This document shows positions 39,615 through 49,385 of a DNA stretch of 64,000 nt, piece by piece. The stretch spans positions 1-64,000 of the forward strand of contig CAYQQK010000006.1 of the NCBI GenBank assembly GCA_964420065.1, given 5' to 3'. The DNA comes from CAYQQK01 sp964420065 (lineage in GTDB: Bacteria; Bacillota; Dethiobacteria; DTU022). Within the stretch, counting starts at the first letter, position 1, and every line of letters starts with the position of its first letter. The translations under genes were made by a program, and so were the position numbers. The notes beneath the pieces are model-generated. The model was not told where the DNA came from, ran no database searches, and worked only from the letters and a program-made list of their open reading frames with translations.

Positions 39615-40814
39615 TCACGTTCCGCTAACCGCCAGGAGGGCGGCGACACGATCAAGAATACAGTGGGCCAGGTCCTCCTTTTTCATCAAGGGCAGTTCCT
39701 CTGCCCCCCCCTGCCGGTCGATCAGGCAGGCCCGGTTGGTTTCCACGGCAAAACCGGCCGCGTCCGCGGTCAGATCGTTGGCCACGACCAGGTCAAGGTT
39801 TTTGCAGGCCAGTTTCTTCCGGGCGTTTTCAAAAATATTTTCAGTTTCAGCGGCAAAACCGACCAGAATCCGTCCCTCTTTGCGCCGTCCCAGCTCCAAC
39901 AGGATATCGGGGTTGGCAACCAGCTCGACAGTAAAACCGGCCGTACTTTTTTTGATCTTCTGTTCGGCGTCTCGGGCCGGACGGTAGTCGGACACGGCCG
40001 CCGCTTTGATCACCAGACGGCAGGAGGAAAAATGCTCCAGCACGGCCCGGTACATCTCCCGGGCCGTCGTCACCCGCACCAGATCCACCCCCGGCGGGCA
40101 AGGTTGCACACCGGGACCGCTGATCAGAGTTACCGCAGCGCCCCGTTCCGCCAGGGCCCGGGCGCAAGCATAACCCATCCGCCCGCTCGAGGGGCTGCTT
40201 AAAAAACGGACCGGATCCAGCGGTTCCCGGGTCGGCCCGGCGGTTACAAGAGCGCGAATCCCTTCAAAATCTTTCCGGCTCAAAACGGAACGGACAAAAT
40301 AAAAAATATGCTCCGGTTCAGGCAGGCGGCCCGGACCGGCCGTCCCGCAAGCCAGCTCGCCGCAATCGGGAGTCATGACCTTCACTCCCCGTCGGCGCAA
40401 CGTTTCCAGGTTTTCCTGAACCACGGCGGAGGCGTACATGGCCTCGTTCATCGAGGGAACAACCACCACCGGGCAGCGCAGGGCCAGGTAAAGGGTGGTC
40501 AGAAAATTATCGGCAACACCGGCGGTCATTTTCCCGATGGTGGAGGCACTGGCCGGGGCTATCACCAAAACCCGGGCTTTCCCGGCCAGGTCCACGTGTT
40601 GGACCTTTTCTTCCCCCGGGGAATCAAAAACACCCACCGGCACGGGCCTTCCGGTCAAGGTCCGAAAAGTAAGCGGGCTGATGAAACGCGTCGCCGCCGG
40701 GGTCAGCACCGCCTGGACGACGTGGCCCCGGCGTACAAAAATCCGGGTCAGTTCCGCCGCCTTGTAAGCGGCGATACCCCCGGTTACACCGATCAGGATC
40801 AGTTCCACGCCCAT
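39615..40814 (-). CDS. coaBC: Bifunctional phosphopantothenoylcysteine decarboxylase/synthetase
   Basis: A 399-residue fusion for two steps of CoA synthesis. The flavin decarboxylase half (1-180) has GVTGGIAAYKAAEL, PMNEAMY as SMNEAMYASAVV, and APASASTIGKM. The synthetase half (185-395) has the ALVTAGPTREPLDPVRFLSSPSSGRMG signature and KAAAVSDYRP. GTG 40808, six bases after a G-run, is an alternative start to ATG 40814. It follows rpoZ by five bases. Confidence 0.96.
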   Translation of the reverse strand: MGVELILIGVTGGIAAYKAAELTRIFVRRGHVVQAVLTPAATRFISPLTFRTLTGRPVPVGVFDSPGEEKVQHVDLAGKARVLVIAPASASTIGKMTAGVADNFLTTLYLALRCPVVVVPSMNEAMYASAVVQENLETLRRRGVKVMTPDCGELACGTAGPGRLPEPEHIFYFVRSVLSRKDFEGIRALVTAGPTREPLDPVRFLSSPSSGRMGYACARALAERGAAVTLISGPGVQPCPPGVDLVRVTTAREMYRAVLEHFSSCRLVIKAAAVSDYRPARDAEQKIKKSTAGFTVELVANPDILLELGRRKEGRILVGFAAETENIFENARKKLACKNLDLVVANDLTADAAGFAVETNRACLIDRQGGAEELPLMKKEDLAHCILDRVAALLAVSGT

Positions 40815-40819
40815 CCCCC

Positions 40820-41026
40820 CTACTTGATCCCGTCACGAATGCGTTCGTATTCGATATGGCCGTTGCCGATCTCATGCAAGGCGATGGTCACCTCCTTGCG
40901 TGAAGACACCGTCACGGTTGTCCTGGCGCCATCCCGGATCTGGCGCGCCCGCTTGGCGGCGGCAATAACCAGGGTGTACTTGCTGTCCACCTGGCCAATT
41001 AAATGGTCGATCGACGGGTAAATCAC
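40820..41026 (-). CDS. rpoZ: RNA polymerase omega subunit
   Basis: A 68-residue subunit that supports beta-prime folding. The signature SKYTLVIAAAKRARQIRDG is at about 14-32. GTG 41026 overlaps the gmk stop (GTGA); GGAGGTG lies upstream. Standard gmk-rpoZ-coaBC order. Confidence 0.95.
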   Translation of the reverse strand: MIYPSIDHLIGQVDSKYTLVIAAAKRARQIRDGARTTVTVSSRKEVTIALHEIGNGHIEYERIRDGIK

Positions 41027-41631
41027 GGATTGTTCACCTCCCACGCAGCCGGTCGGGCGCGTCGACTGGTACGACATTTTTCCGCCGTGATGATCGCGGC
41101 TATTTGCCGGGCCGCTTCTTCAACCCGGTCGTTTATGACCAGATAGCTGTATTCCCGATAGGCCTCCATCTCCCGGCCGGCGATCTCCAGGCGTTTTTCG
41201 ATACCGGGCCGGTTTTCGGTCCCCCGGCCGATAATCCGTTTCACCAGGGCTTCCCGGGTTGGTGGAGCGAGAAACACGGAGACCGCCCGGGGTTCTTTTT
41301 CCCGCACCTGTCGCGCCCCCTGGATGTCGATCTCCAGAAGCAAATCCATCCCGGCAGCAACACTTGATGTTACCGTTTCTTTAAAAGTCCCGTAAAAATG
41401 GCCGTGAATCCGGGCCCACTCCAGCAATTGACCCTTGGCGAGAAGGATCTGAAAGCCGGCCGGACTGATGAAATAGTAATCACGGCCCTCGATTTCGCCG
41501 GGACGTGGCAGACGGGTCGTCACGGAAACGGACACTTTCAGGTCCGGGCACAGCTCCAGCAGCCGCCGGCAGACGGTACCTTTCCCCACTCCCGAAGGCC
41601 CCGACAGAATTACCAGCAGGCCTTCCAGCAT
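41023..41631 (-). CDS. gmk: Guanylate kinase
   Basis: A 202-residue kinase converting GMP to GDP. P-loop GPSGVGKGTVCRR (about 11-23), GMP-binding VSVTTRLPRPGE and DYYFI, and IDIQGARQV are intact. ATG 41631 begins MLEGLLVILSGPSG, seven bases after GGGGGAG; upstream in-frame sequence is not family-like. It overlaps rpoZ and follows remA. Confidence 0.97.
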   Translation of the reverse strand: MLEGLLVILSGPSGVGKGTVCRRLLELCPDLKVSVSVTTRLPRPGEIEGRDYYFISPAGFQILLAKGQLLEWARIHGHFYGTFKETVTSSVAAGMDLLLEIDIQGARQVREKEPRAVSVFLAPPTREALVKRIIGRGTENRPGIEKRLEIAGREMEAYREYSYLVINDRVEEAARQIAAIITAEKCRTSRRARPAAWEVNNP

Positions 41632-41650
41632 GTTAGAACTCCCCCGGTTT

Positions 41651-41923
41651 TTACTCCTGCTCGAACCCGGCCGGAATGGTTTCCCTGGCCTGGAGGCGGT
41701 GCTTGACCGTTTCCGGCTGTACCGCGGAAAGGATGACATGGGTACTGTCGGTCACAATAACCGCACGGGTGCGCCTGCCGTAAGTGGCATCGATGAGCAT
41801 ACCCCGGTCCCGGGCTTCGTTGATGATCCGTTTGATCGGAGCAGACTCGGGACTGACGATGGCGATGATCCGTCCCGCGGAAACAATGTTGCCGAAACCG
41901 ATATTGATCAATTTGATGTCCAA
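41651..41923 (-). CDS. remA: RemA/DUF370 family regulator
   Basis: A 90-residue DNA-binding protein. The IKLINIGFGNIVSAGRIIAIVSPESAPIKRII-like N-terminus with DATYGRRTRAVIV is diagnostic of RemA. In Bacillus RemA activates extracellular matrix genes. Start TTG 41923 is seven bases after GGAGG. Its usual neighbours yicC and gmk flank it. It could be relevant to the TasA-like gene near 1 kb, which is inference. Confidence 0.95.
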   Translation of the reverse strand: MDIKLINIGFGNIVSAGRIIAIVSPESAPIKRIINEARDRGMLIDATYGRRTRAVIVTDSTHVILSAVQPETVKHRLQARETIPAGFEQE

Positions 41924-41961
41924 ACCACGACCTCCTTTTCCAACACCATGCGCGGACTATT

Positions 41962-42837
41962 TTACTCGATATTCTGGACCTGTTCCCGAATTTTCTCCAG
42001 CTCCGCCTTGGCCTGGACGACCAGCTCGGCCAGGGGATAATCGGCCGACTTGGCCCCAACAGTATTCACTTCACGGAATATTTCCTGGGCAATAAAATCG
42101 AGTTTGCGCCCCACCGGCCCGTTTTCAGCGAGTGCTTTCCGGAAGGCTTTCAGGTGACTGGAGAGCCGGACCAGCTCCTCATCGATCGCGGCCCGCTCCG
42201 CCAGAAGGGCGCATTCCGTCAGAAGCCGGCTCTCTTCAACGGGCTCGCCGGGCCACTCCAACAACTTCTGCTCCAGACGGCGGCGGTATTCCTCCTGGAC
42301 TGCCGGGCCGCGATCCGCCATCCGGCCGGAAATATCGTTCAAGCGGGCACAACGCTCCTCCAGATCCCGGGCCAGGTTTTCCCCCTCGCGACAACGCCCG
42401 GCAAGAAGTTCCTCCAAAGCAACCTGCAGGGAAGCACGCAGGGCCGGCCAGATCGCCTTGCCGTCAACCGGCGGGACCCGGGTATTCACAACCTCCGGCA
42501 GGCTGCCGAGATAAACTGCATCAACTGCCGGATCGAGGGAGAGGGCCTGCGCCAGTTCTTCCAGCGCCCGGCGGTAAGCCCGGGCCAGCTCCAGATCCAC
42601 GAATACCGTCCGGGACTGGGGTGAAGCCGCCTCCAGGTTGACACTGACCTCCAGGCGCCCGCGGTGGATCTGCGCCTGCAGCAGGCGCCGCACATTTTCT
42701 TCAAGGGAAAACAGATCGCGCGGCAGGCGCAAAAGAAAGTCGGCGTAACGATGGTTCACCGATCGCATTTCCACGGTTACCGTCCATTCATTCTCCGATG
42801 CCGTTCCGCGACCATAGCCGGTCATGCTTTGAATCAA
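41962..42837 (-). CDS. yicC: YicC/YloC endoribonuclease-family protein
   Basis: A 291-residue protein beginning IQSMTGYGRG, the fixed YicC start, followed by EMRSVNHRYADFLLRLPR. The C-terminal DUF1732 portion has NTVGAKSADYPLAELVV. YicC is a conserved hexameric RNase family. TTG 42837 is preferred; AGGAGAG lies nine bases upstream. It starts the yicC-remA-gmk-rpoZ-coaBC series. Confidence 0.94.
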   Translation of the reverse strand: MIQSMTGYGRGTASENEWTVTVEMRSVNHRYADFLLRLPRDLFSLEENVRRLLQAQIHRGRLEVSVNLEAASPQSRTVFVDLELARAYRRALEELAQALSLDPAVDAVYLGSLPEVVNTRVPPVDGKAIWPALRASLQVALEELLAGRCREGENLARDLEERCARLNDISGRMADRGPAVQEEYRRRLEQKLLEWPGEPVEESRLLTECALLAERAAIDEELVRLSSHLKAFRKALAENGPVGRKLDFIAQEIFREVNTVGAKSADYPLAELVVQAKAELEKIREQVQNIE

Positions 42838-42904
42838 GCCGTTACCCTCTCCTGAAAGCCTCATCAGGCTATTTCCTTTATCTTACCATCATGATCGTGT
42901 TGGT

Positions 42905-45592
42905 TCAAGCTTCACGGGAAAAATGCTTCGCATCACTCCGCCCGGGTCGTGGGCTTCGGTCGATCAGGGAGGGGGCGATTCCGGCAGCAACGATCACCAT
43001 CCACTGTTGCAAACCGGGGGGCGCGGTATCGAAAAGTCCCCGTAAAAATGGATGGTAAAGCACCGCGATCATCAGCAAAAAGGATGAAAAAACCGCTCCG
43101 AACAGGAGGGGATTGAAGCGGCGCGAGCCCCGGCCGAAGGATTGTTTTTCGCTACGGCAATCAAATACATAGATGAGCTGGGTCATGATCAAAGTGGCAA
43201 AAGCGGTGGTCCGGGCTGCTTGGATACCATCCCCACTGCGCAGGGCGTAGATGAAAGCGCCGATGGTGGCCAAAGCGATCAGTAAACCGCGGAACAACAA
43301 TTTGCCGCCCAGCCCCCGGCTGAAGATCCCCTCATGGCGCCGGCGGGGCGGCTGTTCCATCAAAAATTTTTCGGGGGAATCCACCCCCAGGGCAATCGCG
43401 GGCAGACCGTCGGTGACCAGATTGATCCAGAGAATCTGGAGCGGCCGCAAGGGCAAGGGCAGGCCAATGAGCAGGGCCAAAAACATGGTCAGAAGTTCCC
43501 CGGTGTTGCATCCGAGAAGGAAGCGAATAAACTTGCGAATATTGGCATAGATATTTCGCCCCTCCTCGATCGCGGCGACGATCGTGCTGAAATTATCATC
43601 GCTTAGAATCAGACCGGCCGCCTCCCGGGTGACGTCAGTCCCGGAAGAACCCATGGCGATACCGATATCCGCCTCCTTCACGGCGGGAGCGTCGTTCACT
43701 CCGTCCCCGGTCATCGCCACCACGTACCCTATTTTTTTCAAACCGCGCACGATCCGGAGCTTGTGCGCCGGGCTGACCCGGGCAAAAACCTGTACCCGGC
43801 GCAATTCCGTTTCCAACCGGTAATCGTCCATGGCCTCCAGTTCCCACCCGCAAAGAACGCGCTCCCCGGTACGCAGGATCTCCAGACGCCGGGCGATCGA
43901 TACCGCCGTTTGCCGGTGATCGCCGGTGATCATGATCACCCGGATACCGGCCTGGCGGCAGAGACGAATCGATTCGTGCACCCCGGCCCGGGGGGGATCT
44001 TCGAGCCCCAAAAGCCCGACCCAGATCAGATCGCGCTCTGTGTCTTCCGCCGGGCCGTTTTTCCGGTGCATTCCCTCCCGGGGCGGCAGATCCCGGTAGG
44101 CCATCCCCAGGGTGCGCAGGGCCAGGGAACCCATGGTTTCGACCCGATCCAGACATTCCCGGCGTCCGGTTTCGGTCAACGGTATTTTTTTCCCCCGGTG
44201 CAGCCGGTAACGGCATCGTTCCAGGACCACTTCCGGCGCTCCTTTAACCAGGAGCCGCTGCGGAATGCCTTTCATGATCACGCTCATCATCTTTCGCTCC
44301 GGAGTGAACGGATTTTCATGTTTCCGTTCCCCGGTGCGGATCGTTATTCCCGCCTGCAGGGCCGCTTCAAGTAAAGCCACTTCCGTCGGATCTCCCAGCA
44401 AAACCGTTTCTTCACGGCGGGCATTGTTGCAGTTGGCGGCGATCTCCAGGCAAAACCGAAATGCGGGATCGGCACAGGCATCGCACCGGCTTTCCCGGTT
44501 CTTTTCCGATCCGCCGGCGGCGCCCGAATCAAGTTCAAAGAGACGTCTTCCGGTCCAGACCTGCCGTAAAACCATTCGGTTTTCGGTCAAGGTCCCGGTT
44601 TTGTCCGAGCAGATCACCGAGGCCGAGCCGAGAGTCTCGACAGCGGGAAGGCGGCGCACAATCGCCCGGCGGCGGATCATCCGCTGTACCCCCAAGGCAA
44701 GGGAGATGGTAACGATCGCCGGCAGGCCTTCCGGAATCGCCGCCACGGCCAGGCTGACCCCGGCCATGAAAACCTGATATAAAGGCAGCCCCCGCCAGAA
44801 ACCAAGAAGCGTTACCGCCAGACAAACCGCAAGACAGGCAAATACCAGCATCTTGCCGAGGCGGTTCAGACGCCGCTGCAGCGGTGTCTGAACCGTCCCG
44901 GCGTCGCTTAAAAGATGGGCGATACGGCCAATCTGCGTATCCATACCGGTCGCCGTGACCACCGCCCACCCCCGGCCCGAAACCACCGCTGTCCCGCTGA
45001 AAACCATATTCAGAACATCACCGGGGGAGGAGACACAGCCGGCGAGGGGGGCAGCGGTCTTGGAAACGGCGACCGACTCTCCCGTCAGTGCCGCTTCGTC
45101 CACCGTGAGCGCCTGCACCGTTACAAGACGGGCGTCGGCGCTGACCCGATCACCGGCCTCGAGCACGAGCAGATCCCCCGGAACAACCGCCTCCGCCGGA
45201 AATGTACGGGTCAGCCCGTCGCGGAATATCGTTGCCCGGGGGGCAGCCAGCTTTTCAAGGGCTTCAAGAGAACGCTCGGCCCTGTATTCCTGGATCAACC
45301 CCAGAAAAGCATTGGCCAGAACGATAGCCAGAATGGTCAGAGCATCCGCATATTCCCCCAAAAGAGCCGACATCAAAGTGGCGGCCAGAAGAACCAACAC
45401 CATAAAATCCCGAAACTGGTTCAAAAAAAGAGCACCGAGGGAAACACGCGCCCCTGCATCGAGACGATTTGGACCGAAGCGCTTCAGGCGCAGGGCCGCT
45501 TCGGCTTCCGCAAGGCCGCGGTGCGGATCCATCCCAAGGTTCCGGCAGACTTCTTCCGCCGGCAAAAGCGTTTCTTTTAAGAACACGGGCAC
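42905..45592 (-). CDS. P-type calcium-transporting ATPase
   Basis: An 895-residue P2A-type cation pump. Actuator motif LTGES, phosphorylation site CSDKTGTLTENRM, hinge TGDGVNDAPAVKEADIG and the M4 signature AAIPEGLPAIVTI (Ca2+ ligand Glu) are present; M6 reads WINLVTDGLPAIALG. Ten membrane helices are predicted by eye. It exports Ca2+, possibly Mn2+. The start at GTG 45592 gives normal length; the 118 residues upstream in frame are not family-like. GTG 45586 is an alternative. It is divergent from rqcH. Confidence 0.92.
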   Translation of the reverse strand: MPVFLKETLLPAEEVCRNLGMDPHRGLAEAEAALRLKRFGPNRLDAGARVSLGALFLNQFRDFMVLVLLAATLMSALLGEYADALTILAIVLANAFLGLIQEYRAERSLEALEKLAAPRATIFRDGLTRTFPAEAVVPGDLLVLEAGDRVSADARLVTVQALTVDEAALTGESVAVSKTAAPLAGCVSSPGDVLNMVFSGTAVVSGRGWAVVTATGMDTQIGRIAHLLSDAGTVQTPLQRRLNRLGKMLVFACLAVCLAVTLLGFWRGLPLYQVFMAGVSLAVAAIPEGLPAIVTISLALGVQRMIRRRAIVRRLPAVETLGSASVICSDKTGTLTENRMVLRQVWTGRRLFELDSGAAGGSEKNRESRCDACADPAFRFCLEIAANCNNARREETVLLGDPTEVALLEAALQAGITIRTGERKHENPFTPERKMMSVIMKGIPQRLLVKGAPEVVLERCRYRLHRGKKIPLTETGRRECLDRVETMGSLALRTLGMAYRDLPPREGMHRKNGPAEDTERDLIWVGLLGLEDPPRAGVHESIRLCRQAGIRVIMITGDHRQTAVSIARRLEILRTGERVLCGWELEAMDDYRLETELRRVQVFARVSPAHKLRIVRGLKKIGYVVAMTGDGVNDAPAVKEADIGIAMGSSGTDVTREAAGLILSDDNFSTIVAAIEEGRNIYANIRKFIRFLLGCNTGELLTMFLALLIGLPLPLRPLQILWINLVTDGLPAIALGVDSPEKFLMEQPPRRRHEGIFSRGLGGKLLFRGLLIALATIGAFIYALRSGDGIQAARTTAFATLIMTQLIYVFDCRSEKQSFGRGSRRFNPLLFGAVFSSFLLMIAVLYHPFLRGLFDTAPPGLQQWMVIVAAGIAPSLIDRSPRPGRSDAKHFSREA

Positions 45593-45705
45593 GGCCGGCA
45601 AACACCCCCCGGATATAATCAAGCCTGTCCTGACTATTTTTATGCCCGGGGTCCGCCCTTGATGACCGGGCCGGTCACCCGCCGGCCGGGGATGCAAGAA
45701 AGCGG

Positions 45706-45734
45706 TTGAAGCGCCCCGGCGAAAGGGGTATACT
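45706..45734 (+). promoter_or_regulatory. Sigma-A promoter of rqcH
   Basis: TTGAAG (45706-45711) and TATACT (45729-45734) are 17 bases apart; the rqcH GTG is 26 bases beyond. Good consensus match. Confidence 0.7.
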
Positions 45735-45759
45735 GCTGGCGATAGGGAGGCGGCACAAG

Positions 45760-47559
45760 GTGTACGACTGGATTGCGCTGGCCGCGGTGGCCAGGGAACT
45801 CGAAGACGGGGTGGCGGGGGCCCGGGTCGAACGGATCTACCAGCCCGAACGCTCCACGGTGTTGTTGCACCTGCACCGGAATGGACGCCGCTGCGCCTTG
45901 CTCCTGTCGGCTCACCCCCGCTTCTCCCGACTGCATCTGACCGCATCGGAGTACCCTAACCCACCGCAACCGCCCCCTTTCTGCATGCTCCTGCGCAAAC
46001 ACCTGACGGGGGGACGGCTGAAGACACTGCGACAGCCGCCCGGTGAACGCCTGCTGGAACTGGACTTTACCCCGCCCGGGGGACGGGAACCGGTGATCCT
46101 CGTCGCCGAGGTCATGGGGCGGCGCAGCAACGTGCTGCTCCTGGACGAAAAACGGGTAATCCTCGGGGCAATCAGGTTCACCTCCGGATCACGAAACCGC
46201 TACCGGACCGTGCAAACCGGGGAAACCTACCGCCCGCCTCCCCCCCAGGAAAAACTGGATCTTTTGACGGTCGATCCGGCCCTGGCCGCCCGTGCCGTCA
46301 CGGCATACTTGCACGAGGGGAAAACGCCGGAACAGGCCCTTTTGAAAACGGTGCGGGGCGCGAGCCCCCTCTTGGCGCGCGAACTGGTTCACCGCAGTCG
46401 GCCCGACGCCGACAGCCCGGAAGCGATCGGCGTACGCCTGATCGGGGAGACTCGCCGCTTCTTTGAAAACGTCACCGTGGAGCCGGCAACTCCGGAGGCG
46501 GCCTGGGCACAAAACCATTGCGCCGCTTACCGCCTTACCTTTATTCCGGCGGAACAACGGGAAAGCTTCCACTCCATGAACGAATTATGCGATCGCTTTT
46601 TTGGGCGGGCGGTCCGGACCGAAACAGAAGAGCAGCTCAGGCAATCCTTGTGCGCTGCGGTTCGGCAAAAATTGAACCGCGCTGGACGGCGCCGGGAACA
46701 ACAGGAGGCCGATCTGGCCAGAGCCGCCCGGAGCGAGGAATATCGCTCTTGCGGGGAGTTGATCCTGACTTACCTGAACCGGATCCCCCCCCGGGCCGTT
46801 CGGGCCGAACTGCCGGACCCGTACCGGCCGGGTGAAAAAGTCACCGTGGAGCTGCTCCCGTCCCTTACCCCCAGCGCCAACGCACACCGCTATTTCAATC
46901 TTTACCGGAAAGCAAAAAGCGGCCTGAAACAGGCCGGGCGTCAACTTGAACAAACCCGGGAAGAAATCCGTTATCTTGAAGGAGTGCTGTTCGCTATTAC
47001 AAACGGAGACCGGGAAACCCTGGAAGAGATCAAGCATGAACTGATCGAACAGGGGGTGATCCGGGCGGAAGGACAAAAACGCCGGGGGGGGCCAGCCGTG
47101 CCCGGAAGAAAAGTGCGGGGGCAAAACAGTGGACGGAATCAGAAACAACAACAGCGAGCCGGAGAAACCCGCCCCTTGCAGTTTGTTTCCAGCGGCGGCT
47201 ACACCCTCCTTGTCGGGCGCAACAACCGCCAGAACGAACGTTTGACCTTTCGAATCGCTTCACAGCGCGATCTCTGGCTGCATGCACGGGAACTGCCCGG
47301 CAGTCATGTCCTGGCCCGGAACCTGCCGCAACCGCCGCCGGCGGCGGACCTGGAGGAGGCGGCCCTCCTGGCGGCCCACTTCAGCAAAGGACGATCGAAC
47401 CCGGCAGTGGCGGTAGATTACACCGCAGTGCACCTCGTCCGTCGCGCCCCGGGCGGGCGACCGGGACGGGTCCTCTACACCGGTTACAGCACGATCATCG
47501 TCAACCCGACCGGACCGCGCCTCCAAACCTTGCTGGATCAGTTGCTGCCGGAAAAATGA
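45760..47559 (+). CDS. rqcH: Ribosome quality control protein RqcH (NFACT family)
   Basis: A 599-residue NFACT protein, once annotated as fibronectin-binding. The NFACT-N part starts YDWIALAAVARELED and includes PPFCMLLRKHLTGGRL. A coiled-coil middle (about 330-440) is followed by the NFACT-R domain with SSGGYTLLVGRNNRQNERLTF and DLWLHARELPGSHVLA. RqcH binds stalled 50S subunits and adds alanine tails. GTG 45760 is nine bases after GGGAGG; the longer in-frame start at 45706 overlaps the promoter. It is a lone plus-strand gene. Confidence 0.94.
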   Translation: MYDWIALAAVARELEDGVAGARVERIYQPERSTVLLHLHRNGRRCALLLSAHPRFSRLHLTASEYPNPPQPPPFCMLLRKHLTGGRLKTLRQPPGERLLELDFTPPGGREPVILVAEVMGRRSNVLLLDEKRVILGAIRFTSGSRNRYRTVQTGETYRPPPPQEKLDLLTVDPALAARAVTAYLHEGKTPEQALLKTVRGASPLLARELVHRSRPDADSPEAIGVRLIGETRRFFENVTVEPATPEAAWAQNHCAAYRLTFIPAEQRESFHSMNELCDRFFGRAVRTETEEQLRQSLCAAVRQKLNRAGRRREQQEADLARAARSEEYRSCGELILTYLNRIPPRAVRAELPDPYRPGEKVTVELLPSLTPSANAHRYFNLYRKAKSGLKQAGRQLEQTREEIRYLEGVLFAITNGDRETLEEIKHELIEQGVIRAEGQKRRGGPAVPGRKVRGQNSGRNQKQQQRAGETRPLQFVSSGGYTLLVGRNNRQNERLTFRIASQRDLWLHARELPGSHVLARNLPQPPPAADLEEAALLAAHFSKGRSNPAVAVDYTAVHLVRRAPGGRPGRVLYTGYSTIIVNPTGPRLQTLLDQLLPEK

Positions 47560-47583
47560 ATGGGGCAAACGGGGGGTGCGGGT

Positions 47584-48525
47584 TTAACCCTGCCGATCGC
47601 GGATGCGGCCCTTCAAAAGGCGCAAGCCCCGGCGCATTTTGGGAGGGATTGGAGCGGCAAAAGAAAGGGTTTGCGCCGTAACGGGGTGAATAAAAACGAT
47701 ACGCCGGGCGTGGAGGACCTGCCCTCCGGTCAGCTCCTCCGGCAGGCCTGCCGGACGGCGCAGACCGTAAACGAAATCCCCCGCCACCGGATGCCCCAAA
47801 TAGGCCATGTGAACGCGCACCTGGTGCGTCCGCCCCGTCACCAGAAACACGCGTAACAAGGTGAACTCGCCCAGGTAGGCCAGGGTCCGGTAACGAGTGA
47901 CGGCATCCTTGCCTCCGGGCACCACCGCCATCCGCTTGCGCTGGACAGGGTTGCGGGCAATCGGCGCGCTTACCAGCCCCCCCGGGGGAGGAACATGCCC
48001 GTGGACAAGGGCGAAGTATTCCCGCCGCAGGCGCCGCGTGGCCAATTGCCGGGACAGATCGCGGTGGGTAACATCATCCTTGGCCACGATCAGCAAACCC
48101 GAAGTATCTTTGTCGAGGCGGTGCACGATACCCGGGCGGTGCGCTCCCCCGATCGTGGACAGCGCGCAATCGTGGTTGAGCAGGGCATGCACCAGCGTCC
48201 CTGTGGAATGACCGGGCGCCGGGTGGACCACCATCCCCTGCGGTTTATTGACGACCAACAGATATTCGTCTTCATAATAAATGTCCAGGGGAACCGCTTC
48301 GGGGATAAGCCCCGGAAGGGGGGGCGGAGGCAGAACAACATCAATCCGGTCCCCCGGTTGTAAACGCCGGTCCTGCTCCAGGCAGGGAGCCCGGTTGATC
48401 ATGACCTCTCCGTCGGCAATGACCCTTTGGGCCAACGTCCTCGAAACCTGTTCCAATCGGCAGGCCAAAAAAACGTCGAGGCGCAGTCCCGCCTCATCCG
48501 TATTAACCGTCAGCTTCTCAATCAT
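47584..48525 (-). CDS. rluD: RluA/RluD family pseudouridine synthase
   Basis: A 313-residue synthase. An N-terminal S4 domain (about 12-75) precedes the catalytic HRLDKDTSGLLIVAK motif with the active Asp, LVHGHV and GRTHQVRVHMAYLGHPV. It modifies rRNA uridines; exact sites cannot be told. ATG 48525 lies eight bases inside the lgt gene, so it is coupled to it. The ribosome site is weak. Confidence 0.92.
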   Translation of the reverse strand: MIEKLTVNTDEAGLRLDVFLACRLEQVSRTLAQRVIADGEVMINRAPCLEQDRRLQPGDRIDVVLPPPPLPGLIPEAVPLDIYYEDEYLLVVNKPQGMVVHPAPGHSTGTLVHALLNHDCALSTIGGAHRPGIVHRLDKDTSGLLIVAKDDVTHRDLSRQLATRRLRREYFALVHGHVPPPGGLVSAPIARNPVQRKRMAVVPGGKDAVTRYRTLAYLGEFTLLRVFLVTGRTHQVRVHMAYLGHPVAGDFVYGLRRPAGLPEELTGGQVLHARRIVFIHPVTAQTLSFAAPIPPKMRRGLRLLKGRIRDRQG

Positions 48526-49285
48526 GGCCGCCCGAGCCTGCGCGCCTGCTTCCGCCACCGTAAAGAACCACGAGTAACAGCGCGAGGGAGAGGATCGAAA
48601 GCGCCCCGCTGAAGAGCTGGGCCAGGCTCAAACCGAGCCATGCCGCCGGTTCCTCCCGAAAAAATTCGGTTGTAAAACGCAACAGGCCGTAAAAGGTAAA
48701 AAGGGCAATGATCATGAAACCGGAAAACGGACGGACGGGGCGCATCTTTTTCAAGATCAAAAAGATCAGCAGCCCTCCCAGGGTGGCATAAAGTTGCACG
48801 GGATGGCGCAGCAGCGGATCGGCCGCGGAAGCGGGCATGGCCCAGGGCACCGTCGATACCTTGCCATAACAACAACCGTTGAAAAAACAACCGATGCGGC
48901 CGATCGCATAGCCGAGGGCGAGATAGGGCGCCATCAGATCGGCCAGTTTCAAAAAATCAACTTTCCGCCAGCGACACCACCAGAGCAAGGCCAGAGCACC
49001 GCCAAAAAAAGCGCCGTAAAAGGAAAGACCGCCCGAACGGGTAAAAAATACGGTGAACCACCGGTCGCTGAACTCGTACCAGTTGAGAGCGACATAAAGG
49101 ACGCGCGACCCGATCAGACCGGCCACGGCCACGGTAATGATCGCTTCGAGCAATTGATCCGGGTTCACTTTCTCGCGCGATGCTTCCCGTAACAGGCCGG
49201 CCGTTGCAATCAGGAGAGCCAAAGAAAGCATAAGGCCGTACGTGTAAACCCTGAAACCGCCGATTTCAAACAATACCGGGTGCAT
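48518..49285 (-). CDS. lgt: Prolipoprotein diacylglyceryl transferase
   Basis: A 255-residue membrane enzyme that attaches diacylglycerol to lipoprotein cysteines. About seven helices. The signature GRIGCFFNGCCYG (about 134-146), GGLSFYGAFFGG and HPVQLY are conserved. ATG 49285 is preceded by AGGAGAG; the 50 residues upstream in frame are not family-like. Its partner lspA is just upstream. Confidence 0.95.
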   Translation of the reverse strand: MHPVLFEIGGFRVYTYGLMLSLALLIATAGLLREASREKVNPDQLLEAIITVAVAGLIGSRVLYVALNWYEFSDRWFTVFFTRSGGLSFYGAFFGGALALLWWCRWRKVDFLKLADLMAPYLALGYAIGRIGCFFNGCCYGKVSTVPWAMPASAADPLLRHPVQLYATLGGLLIFLILKKMRPVRPFSGFMIIALFTFYGLLRFTTEFFREEPAAWLGLSLAQLFSGALSILSLALLLVVLYGGGSRRAGSGGHD

Positions 49286-49385
49286 GGTGTCCCTCTCCTT
49301 CCTCTCCCGGCCCGCCCCTCTTTCCAATCGTTGGCGGTATAACGGGTAGCCCGGTCCAGTCCAACAAACCGGTAGTAACCGGTTA

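Noticed and set aside
45593..45946. N-terminal 118-residue extension of the P-type ATPase
   Set aside because: It overlaps the divergent rqcH region, is Arg/Pro-rich, and family proteins start near GTG 45592.
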